A stretch of 64,000 bases of DNA from Deltaproteobacteria bacterium (GTDB taxonomy: Bacteria; Desulfobacterota; Desulfobaccia; Desulfobaccales; 0-14-0-80-60-11): NCBI GenBank assembly GCA_030018495.1, contig JASEFS010000013.1, positions 31,979 to 95,978 of the forward strand, read 5' to 3'. Shown piece by piece: positions 24,134 to 33,041 of the stretch (position 1 is the first letter of the stretch; each line of letters opens with the position of its first letter). The position numbers and the translations under genes were made by a program. Below the pieces are notes generated by a model that was not told where the DNA came from, did no database searches, and saw only the letters and a program-made list of their open reading frames with translations.

Positions 24134-24372
24134 GACTCCTCCCCCTCCGTGCTGCTTTAGACGCTACCGTGAAACCCTGAATTTGTCAAGGTATGAGGCG
24201 ATTCCGGACTTTGCCGGCTTCGAGGCAGCCCCAGTGGGTCGCCGAGTAGCCAAACCTGGACAGCCGGGTATTTCATCGCCTTCATTATTGCTTTGAGGAT
24301 GGGCTATTCTGTGTAAATATGGATTCAGCCAACCGCGGTTAAGCTATGGCGGGTGTTAGCTGAGTAAAAGCG

Positions 24373-25317
24373 ATGAAGATTTTGCTCTCCAATCCGGGGG
24401 CCGGGGTTTACCTGGGGCACCCTTTGGCGCCGCTGACCACCTGGAAGATCGGCGGTCCGGCCGAGTACCTGGCGGTGCCCCAAGACCTGGAAGACGTCTA
24501 TAAGATTTTGAGCCATGCCTACCGCCGGGGCCGGCCGGTCTTTTTTCTGGGGCGGGGCTCCAATGTCCTCATCAGCGACGCCGGACTGCCGGGCCTGACC
24601 CTGCACCTGGCCAAAAGCCTGCAAAAATTGGCCAGGCAGGGGGAGGTTATCAGGGCCGGAGCCGGGGTGTCCCTGCCGCGCCTGGCGCAAGCCGCGGCTG
24701 ACTGGGGCTTGGCTGGCTGCGAATTCCTGGCGGGCATCCCCGGCACCGTGGGCGCGGCGGTGCGTCTGAACGCCGGGGCGCAAGGCAGTAATCTGGGCCA
24801 GCTCTTGAAGCGGGCCTGGGTGCTGACCCCCCGGTTGCAGTTGTTGGAATTTGCCGCGCCTGAACTGGGTTTCGCCTACCGATCCTCCCTGCTCCTGAAC
24901 TTTCCCCACTGGCTGGTGGTGGAAGCGGAATTCGCCCTCACCGCAGAAGCCCCGCCGGAGGCCATCCAGGCCCGCATGCGGGATTTCCTGGCGGCGCGGC
25001 GGGCCAGCCAGCCCAGCAACCCCCGGAGCTGCGGCAGCGTCTTTAAAAATCCGCCGGACGGCCCCCCGGCCGGCTATCTCATAGAACAGGTCGGCTTCAA
25101 GGGGCGGCGCTGCGGCGGCGCCCAGGTGTCCTGGAAGCACGCCAATTTTATTCTCAACCAGGGCGGGGCTACGGCCGCGGATATCAAGACCCTCATCCAC
25201 CAGATTCAGGAGACGGTGTGGGTGCGCTTCGGCATCAAACTGGAGAGAGAAGTGGTTTTCCTGCCGGAGGATCTGAACATGCCGAGCCGCGAGGAAGCTC
25301 GGCATCCGGGCGGCTAG
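24373..25317 (+). CDS. murB: UDP-N-acetylenolpyruvoylglucosamine reductase
   Basis: A 314-residue FAD enzyme that reduces UDP-GlcNAc-enolpyruvate to UDP-MurNAc. FAD-binding segments are FFLGRGSNVLISDAGLPG (near residue 55-72) and EFLAGIPGTVGAAVRLNAG (near 117-135). FAYRSSLL, then SCGSVFKNPPDG with the proton-donor Ser, and the final KLEREVVFLPED with Glu are intact. The type II short form fits. It is divergent from the transglycosylase, with 239 bp between, and its stop overlaps the convergent J-domain gene by 4 bp. Confidence 0.96.
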   Translation: MKILLSNPGAGVYLGHPLAPLTTWKIGGPAEYLAVPQDLEDVYKILSHAYRRGRPVFFLGRGSNVLISDAGLPGLTLHLAKSLQKLARQGEVIRAGAGVSLPRLAQAAADWGLAGCEFLAGIPGTVGAAVRLNAGAQGSNLGQLLKRAWVLTPRLQLLEFAAPELGFAYRSSLLLNFPHWLVVEAEFALTAEAPPEAIQARMRDFLAARRASQPSNPRSCGSVFKNPPDGPPAGYLIEQVGFKGRRCGGAQVSWKHANFILNQGGATAADIKTLIHQIQETVWVRFGIKLEREVVFLPEDLNMPSREEARHPGG

Positions 25318-25616
25318 CCGAAAGACTTGAAGACGCCGGCCCCGAGAAAACGTTTTAAAACCTCGTAGGAGTTGCGTGCCGCGATAAACAGGGCGGTATT
25401 CGCCTGCAAGGCGTCTGGTCGGGCCTGGCGGTTGAGGTCGGGATGGTAACGTTTAGCCTTCTCCCTGAAGGCTCTCTTTACCTTCGCCATACTCAGGGTT
25501 TGCCAGAAATCCCGGGACGCGGCCTGTTCAAGCCCGAACAGCCGGACCGCGGCCACCCTCAACTCGGTGATTTCCTGGGGTGATATTTTGCGACGCGGAA
25601 ACATATTTAAGGCCAT
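25314..25616 (-). CDS. J-domain (DnaJ-like) protein
   Basis: A 100-residue protein whose C-terminal two thirds form a J domain: helix II AKVKRAFREKAKRY, the HPD tripeptide in RYHPDLNRQA (residues about 58-67), and helix III ANTALFIAARNSYEVLKRFL. J domains stimulate Hsp70/DnaK ATPase. There is no zinc or substrate-binding domain, so a client-specific cochaperone is likely. The stop overlaps the murB stop convergently. The start is uncertain between the first Met and Met5. Confidence 0.85.
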   Translation of the reverse strand: MALNMFPRRKISPQEITELRVAAVRLFGLEQAASRDFWQTLSMAKVKRAFREKAKRYHPDLNRQARPDALQANTALFIAARNSYEVLKRFLGAGVFKSFG

Positions 25617-26139
25617 TCTTTATTGGGGGGGCTGGAGACCCGAGGCCCATACCCGCTCCCCCAAACCCCCCACTCCCAATTCCTTATGATCATTGAGGGG
25701 CCAAGTGCAGATTTTTATAATCCGGTAACATATTTCGCGACCTTAGCGCCCTGCCGTTTTTGCGAGAGGAAGAAATTTTTCACGCTAAGGCGCAAAAACG
25801 GTTAGAGAGAAAAATACCTTAACGAATTTCTGAACCATGGTACTAAGCCTATGCAAGCTCGGGTAATTCGGGTGCAGAGAACATGCCACCGCGGGAAGGC
25901 GGCCGGGAACCATCCTGAGAGCAGCTAAAGTTAATTTTATCTAATTAAAAATATTGACTATTTTCTTAAAAAAGGTCTTTCCGCCTTATGAGTTAAATCG
26001 AATATAAGTTCACCGATTCAGACGATATAAAAAATCTTTGTTGAGAATTCTGGACGCGCCGAGCCGCTTTCTTCGGTGGACGAACGCCCCAAAGATGATT
26101 AAGAATAAATAACGGTAAATTCACTGGGGAGGACATTGA
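25617..26139. other. 523-bp intergenic region
   Basis: Divergent spacer between the J-domain gene and the pyruvate-kinase-like gene. From left to right it holds a C-rich tract (25660-25680), the second MITE-like element (25711-25842), and an AT-rich segment (25925-26125) that probably carries the promoter of the downstream gene, with TTGACT at 25954-25959 but no clear -10 box at standard spacing. I see no gene or recognisable RNA in it. Confidence 0.6.
25711..25842. repeat. MITE-like dispersed element, copy 2
   Basis: The reverse complement of 15981-16121 over nearly its full length. Shared strings include CGGTAACATATTT, TTTGCGAGAGGAA, TTCACGCTAAGG, CGCAAAAACG, AGAAAAATAC and GAATTTCTGAAC. 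The right end GGTAC matches the GTAC tip of copy 1. The left end is more diverged. Non-coding. Confidence 0.75.
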
Positions 26140-26709
26140 ATGATTCGGCGGGAGGTTTGGTATTTCGACAAGGCAGGGCCTGAGAACACCCAGGCTTGTC
26201 TGGAGTTGATGGAACGGGCGGCGGCTGAGGGTTTTCAGCATATCGTGGCCGCTTCCACCACCGGCGATTCCGGCGCCCAGGCGGCCCGGCGGCTGGCCGG
26301 GAAAAAGGTGAATTACGTGGTGGTGGGCCACAGTGTGGGCTTTAAAGGCCCCAATATTGACGAGTTCCTGCCGGAGCACTACAACGAGATCACCGGCATG
26401 GGCGGCAAGGTGCTCAAGGCGACGATTCTCACCCATTCCCTGGAGACGAGCCTCGCGGACATGTTTAAGGGGAGCGCGCCCACCCTGCTCATTGCCAATA
26501 CCCTCAGGCGTCTGGGCCAAGGAATAAAGGTCTGCTGCGAGATCGTCATGGAGGCGGTGGACGCCGGCCTCATCCCCGAAGAGGCCGAGGTGCTGGCCGT
26601 GGGCGGCACCGCCCGGGGCTGGGACACCGTGGCCGTCATCAAAAGCGCCGCGTCCAAGCGCTTTCTGAAGCTTTCCGTCCTGGAAATCTGGGCCAAACCC
26701 AGGGTGTGA
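26140..26709 (+). CDS. Stand-alone pyruvate kinase C-terminal-like domain protein
   Basis: A 189-residue protein similar to the C-terminal alpha/beta domain of pyruvate kinase, without the catalytic barrel. Visible are FDKAGPENTQACLELMERAA at the start, IVAASTTGDSGAQAARRLAG (residues about 36-55), VVVGHSVGF near 65 and VLAVGGTARGWDTVAVIKSA near 150. In pyruvate kinase this domain carries allosteric sites and a TG-rich phosphate-binding loop. Single-domain versions occur in anaerobic bacteria and archaea with no proven role; ligand sensing is a guess. GGGGAGGAC gives a strong ribosome binding site. Convergent with the PfkB-type kinase downstream. Confidence 0.85.
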   Translation: MIRREVWYFDKAGPENTQACLELMERAAAEGFQHIVAASTTGDSGAQAARRLAGKKVNYVVVGHSVGFKGPNIDEFLPEHYNEITGMGGKVLKATILTHSLETSLADMFKGSAPTLLIANTLRRLGQGIKVCCEIVMEAVDAGLIPEEAEVLAVGGTARGWDTVAVIKSAASKRFLKLSVLEIWAKPRV

Positions 26710-26730
26710 AGAAGCAGGGGTCAGGGGACA

Positions 26731-26784
26731 GGTGTCAGACTCCTGGTTTCAGGTTTCTTAGTTCACTTTCCGGCACCTGACACC
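26731..26784. terminator. Inverted repeat between convergent genes
   Basis: GGTGTCAG (26731-26738) and CTGACACC (26777-26784) form an 8-bp stem with a 38-base loop between the convergent genes ending at 26709 and 26796. It could be a bidirectional terminator, but the loop is long and no T-run follows. Confidence 0.35.
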
Positions 26785-26795
26785 CGGCACCTGGC

Positions 26796-27734
26796 CTACG
26801 CCGGCGGCGGGCCGAAGTTTTCGCGGTAGCGCTGCCAGAAGTCCTGGAGGCTAAGGGTGTGCTCCTGGGTTCCCTGATGTTCCACCGCGTAGCTGGCAAT
26901 GGTGGCGCCCATTTGAGCGGCGCTGGTCCAAGGCAGCCTTAGAATCAATCCTTTCATAAGGCCGGCCCGGTAAGCGTCCCCCGCGCCCGTGGGGTCCAGC
27001 ACCCTGGCGGGTCTGGCCGCGGGCACGTGATGTGTGACGCCGGCGAGCAGCAATTCCGAACCTGCTTCGCCCTTTGTCACGATCAGCGCTTCAGCCAGAG
27101 CCATGGTCTGCTTTTGGCTGAGCGCGGTCTTTTGTTGGAACATCTCCAGTTCGTAATCATTGACGATCAGCGCCAAAGCGCCGGTGGCCATTTCTTTGAG
27201 TTCCGCCGCGCCCCAGGCCGGGATGGATTGGCCGGGATCAAAAATATACGGCACCCCTCTGTCTTTGTAAAAGCGGGTGTAGGCCAGCATGTCCTCGAGG
27301 TTGCCGGGCGCGACGATGGCCAGGGCGGCATCGGGGTTTAGGCCGTCGAAGGCAAACTGCGAAGGATGCTTCATGGCTCCGGGGTTGAAGCCGGTGATCT
27401 GGTTGTCCGCGAGGTCCGTGGTGATGTACGCGCCCGCGGTGAACTCCGCATCGATGGGCCGGATGCCGTCAAGCGAAAGGCCCAGGCCCGCGAGCCACTC
27501 CCGGTAGGGCCCGAAGTCCTTGCCGCAGGTGGCCAGAATCAGCGGCTTTTCCTCCAAGAGCGCCAGGTTGTAGGCGATGTTGCCGGCGGTGCCCCCGAAG
27601 CGCTCCGTCAGGCCGTTGACCATGAAGCAGACATTCAATATGTGGATTTTCTCCGGCAGGATGTGGTCGGCGAACCGCCCGGGGAAATCCATGATGCGAT
27701 CATAGGCCAGAGAGCCGGATACGAAAATGCGCAT
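26796..27734 (-). CDS. PfkB family carbohydrate/nucleoside kinase
   Basis: A 312-residue ribokinase-family protein. The N-terminal signature GGTAGNIAYNLALLEEKP (near residue 48) and the C-terminal DPTGAGDAYRAGL (near 250, anion hole and catalytic Asp) are both intact. PfkB kinases phosphorylate sugars or nucleosides such as adenosine; the start FVSGSLAYDRIMDFPGRF resembles adenosine-kinase-like members, but the substrate is not certain. The start at 27734 is chosen for an AAGGA site and the family N-terminus; a longer frame adds ten residues without support. Convergent with the pyruvate-kinase-like gene. Confidence 0.92.
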   Translation of the reverse strand: MRIFVSGSLAYDRIMDFPGRFADHILPEKIHILNVCFMVNGLTERFGGTAGNIAYNLALLEEKPLILATCGKDFGPYREWLAGLGLSLDGIRPIDAEFTAGAYITTDLADNQITGFNPGAMKHPSQFAFDGLNPDAALAIVAPGNLEDMLAYTRFYKDRGVPYIFDPGQSIPAWGAAELKEMATGALALIVNDYELEMFQQKTALSQKQTMALAEALIVTKGEAGSELLLAGVTHHVPAARPARVLDPTGAGDAYRAGLMKGLILRLPWTSAAQMGATIASYAVEHQGTQEHTLSLQDFWQRYRENFGPPPA

Positions 27735-27766
27735 GGCGGTCCTTTCAGCATTCGGGTATATCATCC

Positions 27767-27902
27767 GGTTCCCAAGCTCCTGCTTGGGAACCGTCCTGGG
27801 TTACAAAGCTCTGCTTTGCTTAAGACCCGCAATAATGGCGGCACATTTCTGTTGCCGAGCGGAGCTTGGCGTCCATCGGCGTCCCCAAGCAGGTGCTTGG
27901 GG
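27767..27902. repeat. Cluster of three family B palindromes
   Basis: 27767-27792 (GGTTCCCAAGC, TCCT loop, GCTTGGGAACC), 27804-27818 (CAAAGC, TCT, GCTTTG) and 27883-27902 (CCCCAAGC, AGGT, GCTTGGGG). All share an AAGC-NNN(N)-GCTT core. They fill the 209-bp spacer between folC and the PfkB kinase gene. Close relatives are at 53618-53771 and 63949-63999. Confidence 0.8.
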
Positions 27903-27943
27903 GCGAAAGATTTATGTGAGAAGTTCACGCCGGAATCGGAATC

Positions 27944-29221
27944 TCAACCTTCCAGGTATTCCTTGGCTTCCCCCACTGTATACAAGGAGCCGGTGACCAC
28001 GATGCGGTCCTGGGGGCCGGCCAGGCTTTGGGCCCGGCGGACGGCGTCGGCCACCCTGGGCTCGACCAGGGTTTCGATCCCGTAGGCTTGGGCCTTTTGG
28101 GCCAGCACCTCCGGTTTGGCGGCCCGATAGTAGCGGGGCTGGGTGAAAATGGCCATATCGGCTTGGGGCAGCAGACGCCCGATAATAGCGGGAAAATCCT
28201 TGTCAGCCATGATGCCCAGTACCATGATAACGCGGCCGTTTTTGCGCAGGCGTTTCAGACTTTCGGCCAACACCCGGGCCGCCGCGGGGTTGTGGGCCCC
28301 GTCCAGGATTACCCTGGGGTCCTGGGCTGTCTGCTCCAGGCGCCCCGGCCAGCGGGCCTGCTGCAAGCCCGCCCGGATGGCAGCTTCGGGTATGGTGAAA
28401 CCCTGCCCTTCCAGAACCTCCAGTGCCGCCAGGGCCACCGCGGCGTTGCGGTACTGGTGGCGGCCGGGAAGATTGGTCAAGAGATGTTCGAGTTTCCAGG
28501 CAAGCCCCTCATAGGAGAACTGCCCGCCAGGGCCGCCGCGGCTGTGAAAATCCACCCCCCGCACGTACATTGGAGAGCCGAGTTCCCGGCAACGTTGTTT
28601 AAACAGATTGAGCACCCGCTTCTGCTCGGCGCCTGTCACCAGGGGCGCTCCAGGTTTGATGATGCCCGCCTTTTCGCCCGCCACCGCGCTCAAGGTGTGG
28701 CCCAAAAATTCCATGTGATCCATGGAGATGTTGGTAATTACCGATACCAGGGGCTGGACGATATTGGTGGCGTCCAGCCGACCACCCATGCCGGTTTCCA
28801 AAATGACGGGGTCGGCCTTCTCTTGAAAAAAGAAAAGAAAGGCCATGGCCGTGGCGAACTCGAAGAACGTCGGCGGTTCGGAAGCATCGATCACCGCCCG
28901 CACCTGGTTGATGAGGTCCAACAGGCGGCCGGCTGAGATGTCCCGGTCGTTAAGGCGGTAGCGCTCCTGGAAGTGCACCAGATGGGGCGAAGTGAACAGG
29001 CCCACCGGATAGCCGGCCCTGGTGAGGACCGCGGAAAGCATGGCGGCCACCGAACCCTTGCCGTTGGTGCCCGCCAAATGCACGTAGCGGCCTTGCTGAT
29101 ACGGCAGGCCCAGGCGCTCCACCAGGCGGATGGTGGAGGACAGGCCGAACTTGATGCCGTATTTCTGCAAATCAAAAACCCAGGCTTCCGCCTGGGCCAA
29201 GTCGCTGAAAGGCTTATTCAT
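27944..29221 (-). CDS. folC: Folylpolyglutamate synthase / dihydrofolate synthase
   Basis: A 425-residue Mur-ligase-family enzyme that adds glutamate to (dihydro)folate. The P-loop GTNGKGSVAAMLSAVLTR (near residue 50), SPHLVHFQERYRLN, ETGMGGRLDATNIV (near 140) and the ligase C-terminal domain with ILDGAHNPAAARVLAESL (near 310) are intact. Normal length. Its ATG overlaps the stop of the upstream BamE-like gene by 4 bp, so they are coupled. The accD gene that often accompanies folC is absent here. Confidence 0.96.
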   Translation of the reverse strand: MNKPFSDLAQAEAWVFDLQKYGIKFGLSSTIRLVERLGLPYQQGRYVHLAGTNGKGSVAAMLSAVLTRAGYPVGLFTSPHLVHFQERYRLNDRDISAGRLLDLINQVRAVIDASEPPTFFEFATAMAFLFFFQEKADPVILETGMGGRLDATNIVQPLVSVITNISMDHMEFLGHTLSAVAGEKAGIIKPGAPLVTGAEQKRVLNLFKQRCRELGSPMYVRGVDFHSRGGPGGQFSYEGLAWKLEHLLTNLPGRHQYRNAAVALAALEVLEGQGFTIPEAAIRAGLQQARWPGRLEQTAQDPRVILDGAHNPAAARVLAESLKRLRKNGRVIMVLGIMADKDFPAIIGRLLPQADMAIFTQPRYYRAAKPEVLAQKAQAYGIETLVEPRVADAVRRAQSLAGPQDRIVVTGSLYTVGEAKEYLEG

Positions 29222-29652
29222 TTGGCGCGGTCGAACTCCTTGTATTCGTGGCTCATGACCGTTTCGCCGTCAGGTTTGAAGCGGACTGTGAGAGTGCTCT
29301 GGACGATTTCGCCTTTGGTTTTGATCGGCACTTTTTTTATCCGCTTCTCTTCGTCCACGAAAAACGGGGTGGTGGACTGGGGTTCCGGCTCCTTATAAAG
29401 ATTCTTGCCGGGCAATGCGGGGGCGTCTTTATAGCTCACATATTTAAAAATCACTCCGGATGGGCTCCGGTCCACTTCCTGGGGATCGCCGAACCACAAA
29501 AGTATTTCATGCTTCGTGGTTTTGCCGTTCTGAATGCGGGACACGTAATTCGGATTAATGCCTTCGCGGTTCAAGCCGCGCCAAGCTCCAAAAATCAGCG
29601 ACAGCGAAATAAAAAAAAGGAGCAAGCCGCTTTTTGACACAAACTTCTTCAT
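29218..29652 (-). CDS. Membrane-anchored protein with BamE-like domain
   Basis: A 144-residue protein. Residues 1-24 are a signal anchor (KSGLLLFFISLSLIFGAW). The rest begins with VSRIQNGKTTKHEILLWFGDP, the pattern of BamE/SmpA-type small domains (an I-x-x-G-x-T-x-x-E-I-x-x-x-[FL]G-x-P core). There is no lipobox Cys, unlike true BamE. The start at 29652 has a GAGGAAAG site and opens the signal sequence. It overlaps folC. Function is unknown; a periplasmic envelope role is likely. Confidence 0.8.
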   Translation of the reverse strand: MKKFVSKSGLLLFFISLSLIFGAWRGLNREGINPNYVSRIQNGKTTKHEILLWFGDPQEVDRSPSGVIFKYVSYKDAPALPGKNLYKEPEPQSTTPFFVDEEKRIKKVPIKTKGEIVQSTLTVRFKPDGETVMSHEYKEFDRAK

Positions 29653-29701
29653 CTTTCCTCGCACTCCCTTCCTTAGACGAATTATTTCCGAGAAAAAGCC
29701 T

Positions 29702-30373
29702 TTAACTCAACAGCACCGCGATAATGCCGCCCAGGAAAATGGCGTCAAAGGTGCCGGCGCCGCCGATGGAAGCCACCGGCGCCCCCATTTGGCTGATCTC
29801 TTTGAGTTTCAGCAAATCGGCCCCGATTAGAGTGCCCATGGTGCTGGCGATATAGGCGCTGGGCGCTCTAAGCTCCGGCGGGCAGAGCAGGTAGGCGCCC
29901 AGCGCCGCCAGGATGGGCGGCACCAGCCCCGGCACCGCGATTCCCAAACCCTTCACCGGCCTGGCCAGGCGGTTCATGGCAAAAATCACCACGCCCGTGG
30001 TTATGAGCATTCCCAGGGAAAATTCCATTTTATAGAGCAGGTAAGCGCTGATGCCTATGGGAATCAGGGCGCCCCCCACATTGACCGCGAGCACGGTCTG
30101 CTGGCGTCTGGGCATCCGCGGCAGGCGTACCCGCATGCCGAAATAGGAGATTACCTGCTCGGCCATAACCTCGCGGCTTTCCATAGTGTAAATGGGAATA
30201 TTCACCAGGCTGCCCAGCAGGGTCAGGATAAGCAGCCAGAATATCATGGAAGGCGAGATGCCCAGCCTGATGAAAGCCTCGCCTATCATGCCCACCAGCA
30301 AAAACGGCAGCAGGAATATGGCCATAAAGAAAAAGGCCAGCATCAGGAAAAAAATGAGAGGCGGGAAAATCAT
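29702..30373 (-). CDS. DUF1614 membrane protein
   Basis: A 223-residue integral membrane protein with six or seven hydrophobic segments. The DUF1614 signature is clear: SLVNIPIYTMESRE near residue 60, VNVGGALIPIGISAYLLYK near 100, and MGAPVASIGGAGTFDAIFLG near the C-terminus. The family is common in anaerobic bacteria and archaea and has no assigned function. The conserved Gly-rich GGAGTFDGIF-type motif close to the C-terminus suggests a transport or binding site in the membrane (inference). It stands between the BamE-like and sigma-54 activator genes. Confidence 0.9.
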   Translation of the reverse strand: MIFPPLIFFLMLAFFFMAIFLLPFLLVGMIGEAFIRLGISPSMIFWLLILTLLGSLVNIPIYTMESREVMAEQVISYFGMRVRLPRMPRRQQTVLAVNVGGALIPIGISAYLLYKMEFSLGMLITTGVVIFAMNRLARPVKGLGIAVPGLVPPILAALGAYLLCPPELRAPSAYIASTMGTLIGADLLKLKEISQMGAPVASIGGAGTFDAIFLGGIIAVLLS

Positions 30374-30464
30374 AAATCATACCTCGCAACAGGAAGGGAA
30401 GGGAGAAGCGGTTTGTTCATTTTCTTTCCTTTATCATTATCGCCCTTCGCCTTTCCGCCCTGCC

Positions 30465-31409
30465 TCACCTGTCCAGACCATAGGCCCGGATTTTCAGGTT
30501 TAATTCATCGAGCGAAATGCCCAGCACTTCCGCGGCTTGCTGGCGGTTCCTGGACAATTTTTCCAAAGTTTTGATGATGAGTTGGCGTTCCAATTCCGGC
30601 AGTGACGGCTCTTCCTCACCCTCGCCTGAGGCTTCGAAAAAATAGCCTTGCAAAGCCAGGGGCAGGTCCTTTAGAGTCAGCGCCTCCGACTGGCACACGA
30701 TGACCCCCCGCTCGATGACGTTTTCCAGCTCCCGGATATTGCCGGGCCAGGGATAATTCTGAAAGGCCTGCATTACTTCGGGAGACAAGGATTGCACCGG
30801 CCGCTGGTACTTTTCGCGGAAATGGTTCAGAAAGTATTCGGCCAGGCGCGGCAGATCATCCAGCCGGTCCTGCAGCGCCGGGAGAGTGATGGGGAAGACG
30901 TTCAGCCGGTAATACAAATCCTCCCGGAAGCTTCCCTCCCGCACCATGGCCTCCAGGTCGCGGTTGGTGGCGGCGATGACCCGCACGTCCACTTTCACGG
31001 TGCGGGTGCCTCCCAGGGGTTCGAACTCCATGGTCTGAAGGACGCGCAGAATCTTGGCCTGAATGGCCGGGGAGAGTTCGCCGATTTCGTCCAGGAAAAG
31101 GGTGCCGCGATGAGCCAGAACGAACCGCCCTTCTTTCCGGGCGGTGGCCCCCGTGAAAGCCCCCCGCTCATGGCCGAAGAGCTCGCTTTCCAGCAGGGTC
31201 TCCGGCAGGGCCGCGCAATTGACCGCCACGAACGGGCCCTGATGCCGCGGGCTGTTCAGGTGGATGGCCCGGGCCGCCAGTTCCTTGCCGGTGCCGGTTT
31301 CGCCCAACAACAGGACGGTGGCGTCCGCAGGGGCCACCAACTCCAGGAGATTGAGCACCTCCCGCATGCGGGGCGAGTCGCCGATGATGCCTGGAAACCG
31401 GAAGCTCAC
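30465..31409 (-). CDS. Sigma-54-dependent activator lacking a sensor domain
   Basis: A 314-residue AAA+ activator. The AAA+ domain starts near residue 8 ([20 protein letters not shown]), with Walker [15 protein letters not shown], the sigma-54 contact loop GAFTGA, Walker [12 protein letters not shown], and the arginine-finger region [15 protein letters not shown]. The C-terminus is a Fis-type helix-turn-helix ([20 protein letters not shown]). There is no receiver, PAS or GAF domain, so control must come from a partner or expression level. The start is GTG, overlapping the stop of the upstream Rossmann-fold gene as GTGA, which makes that protein a candidate regulator. Confidence 0.93.
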   Translation of the reverse strand: MSFRFPGIIGDSPRMREVLNLLELVAPADATVLLLGETGTGKELAARAIHLNSPRHQGPFVAVNCAALPETLLESELFGHERGAFTGATARKEGRFVLAHRGTLFLDEIGELSPAIQAKILRVLQTMEFEPLGGTRTVKVDVRVIAATNRDLEAMVREGSFREDLYYRLNVFPITLPALQDRLDDLPRLAEYFLNHFREKYQRPVQSLSPEVMQAFQNYPWPGNIRELENVIERGVIVCQSEALTLKDLPLALQGYFFEASGEGEEEPSLPELERQLIIKTLEKLSRNRQQAAEVLGISLDELNLKIRAYGLDR

Positions 31410-32074
31410 CTGCTTTGTCCCTTCCGCCTCCGCAAGGCGTGCACTACGCCGTGACAGCGGCAGGCCGTGGCAATGAGAAGATTGCTGTGAATCTCGGCAA
31501 TTTCAGTGGGCAAAGCCGCCAGTTCTCCGGGGGGATAACCGCCCACGCCGGGGGCCAGTTGACGGGATGCCATCACTATAATCTGAAAACCCGAAAGGTC
31601 CATAGCCGCGAGCTCCTCATATAAAGCCGGAGTACGGCTTTCCCCGGTAACCGGGCAGAAATCCTCAGGAGCGGGGCAGTCATCCGGGCAGAGATGAGTG
31701 GCCCGGCTCAGGTAGACCTCACCTTGGGGCCCCCGTACGGCTGACGGCGCAAGGCTTTCAACCTCCTGGGGCGCCGCCATGATTTCCCAGTCAAGGGCCG
31801 CGGGTTCTGCCATAAGCCTTGCCAGCGCGACATGCACCGGCATCATGGGAATGAGCCAGTCCCAGGAAGCGAAATTCGCCAAATGTTCCCGTAAAAAAGT
31901 CGTCACCTCTGCGGCAATTCGCTCCACCCGGCGTTCCCCGTCCGATGGCAGGGCCTCCAACGCCGCGGGGTTTTGATCGACGATAACAAACCGGGCCGCA
32001 GGATCGCAGGCGCTGAGACGCGCCAGGGCCAGCCTGCCGAATTTCCCCGCCCCCAAAATGAGATAGGACCTCAT
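31406..32074 (-). CDS. Rossmann-fold (TrkA-N-like) protein paired with sigma-54 activator
   Basis: A 222-residue protein starting [20 protein letters not shown], a dinucleotide-binding GxGxxG strand-helix, followed by [15 protein letters not shown] in the second strand with its terminal Asp. The C-terminal half has a Cys cluster ([19 protein letters not shown], residues about 137-155) that could bind metal, and a late CRCHG. The overall family is not recognised. The start at 32074 is chosen because it opens the Rossmann motif. It overlaps the activator gene, so a role in NAD(H)-dependent or redox-dependent control of that activator is plausible but inferred. Confidence 0.8.
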   Translation of the reverse strand: MRSYLILGAGKFGRLALARLSACDPAARFVIVDQNPAALEALPSDGERRVERIAAEVTTFLREHLANFASWDWLIPMMPVHVALARLMAEPAALDWEIMAAPQEVESLAPSAVRGPQGEVYLSRATHLCPDDCPAPEDFCPVTGESRTPALYEELAAMDLSGFQIIVMASRQLAPGVGGYPPGELAALPTEIAEIHSNLLIATACRCHGVVHALRRRKGQSR

Positions 32075-32079
32075 GCAAA

Positions 32080-32916
32080 CTATTCCTGGCGCGGAAACAC
32101 CCCGATTACCGTGGGCAGCAGAAGCTGCTCCTGATCCAATATGGTGACCAGGCGGTTTTTCCATGACGGAGGGGAGAAGTATTCGAAATCTTTTGATTTT
32201 ATATAAAGCTGGGCCTCCCTGCCGCCGTCCAGATTGAGGGCGCTGTCGATTTCAAAGGCGCTGACTTTGAGGAACCGGGCGAAATCAAACAAGGAAAAAT
32301 AGTCGCCGCCGGTATTGAAAATCAGGATATTGCCGTTGCGGTCAGCGCAAACCACGGTGCGAAAGGACTTCTTGTCAGTGCCTTTTACTCTGATGCGGCC
32401 CTTGTAGTCCAGGAGCAGCGGGAAAGATTGCACTCCTTGAGTCCAGGGGAGATTTTTCGGATCAATCCGTCCGTACACCAGGTCTAGTATGGTGGCCCGG
32501 GGCAGGTCCGGGGACATCCCCTTGGGTTCGGCCACAAACATCCCCCGCATCCGGCTGTTCTGCAAGGGACCCAGGAGTTTGCCGTCCGACACCACCAAGC
32601 CCACGGGTTTATGTCCGGGACTGTAATAGCTGGCATTAAAAACCACCGGCGCCTTGAGTTCTTCCTGCCAGGCAGTGATGCTCTTGGGCTCGCGGTGAAA
32701 CACCCGGAAACTGTTGAAGGCAGGGTCCACTTTCACTACTGCCAGGGTTTCCACCTCCTGTTCCTGATGAAAAACTTTGACCTCAGCGAAGATGAGGCCT
32801 TGGCTAAGGTTGCGCCATTGCGGCGGAGTGTGGGTCCATTCATTGTTCCCGGCTGACAACGGCATTACCAGGAACCACCCACACCAGAGCAACAAGCAGA
32901 AGATTCTGGCAGTCAC
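32080..32916 (-). CDS. Exported phosphodiester glycosidase (NAGPA-type domain)
   Basis: A 278-residue protein with a signal peptide (FCLLLWCGWFLVMPLSAG, residues 5-22). The rest matches the phosphodiester glycosidase (NAGPA/DUF2233) domain: APVVFNASYYSPGHKPVGLV near residue 95, FRTVVCADRNGNILIF near 195, and the hallmark SALNLDGGREAQLYI near 230. The mammalian relative uncovers GlcNAc from phosphodiesters; bacterial members act on envelope polymers, substrate unknown. It ends 5 bp before the Rossmann-fold gene. Confidence 0.88.
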   Translation of the reverse strand: MTARIFCLLLWCGWFLVMPLSAGNNEWTHTPPQWRNLSQGLIFAEVKVFHQEQEVETLAVVKVDPAFNSFRVFHREPKSITAWQEELKAPVVFNASYYSPGHKPVGLVVSDGKLLGPLQNSRMRGMFVAEPKGMSPDLPRATILDLVYGRIDPKNLPWTQGVQSFPLLLDYKGRIRVKGTDKKSFRTVVCADRNGNILIFNTGGDYFSLFDFARFLKVSAFEIDSALNLDGGREAQLYIKSKDFEYFSPPSWKNRLVTILDQEQLLLPTVIGVFPRQE

Positions 32917-33041
32917 CGCCTCTCCTTGCAGATCGGTGAAATTTCAGCTATTTTACCACTAATGGGAAATTTGTCCAGCAGCCCCTTTGAGGCCTGTGGC
33001 CTAAAAATCCATGCCAATTCATACCCGAACGGCTTGACCGA

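Noticed and set aside
25993..26520. 175-codon minus-strand frame across the pyruvate-kinase-like gene
   Set aside because: Antisense shadow of the gene at 26140-26709 with low-quality N-terminal sequence.
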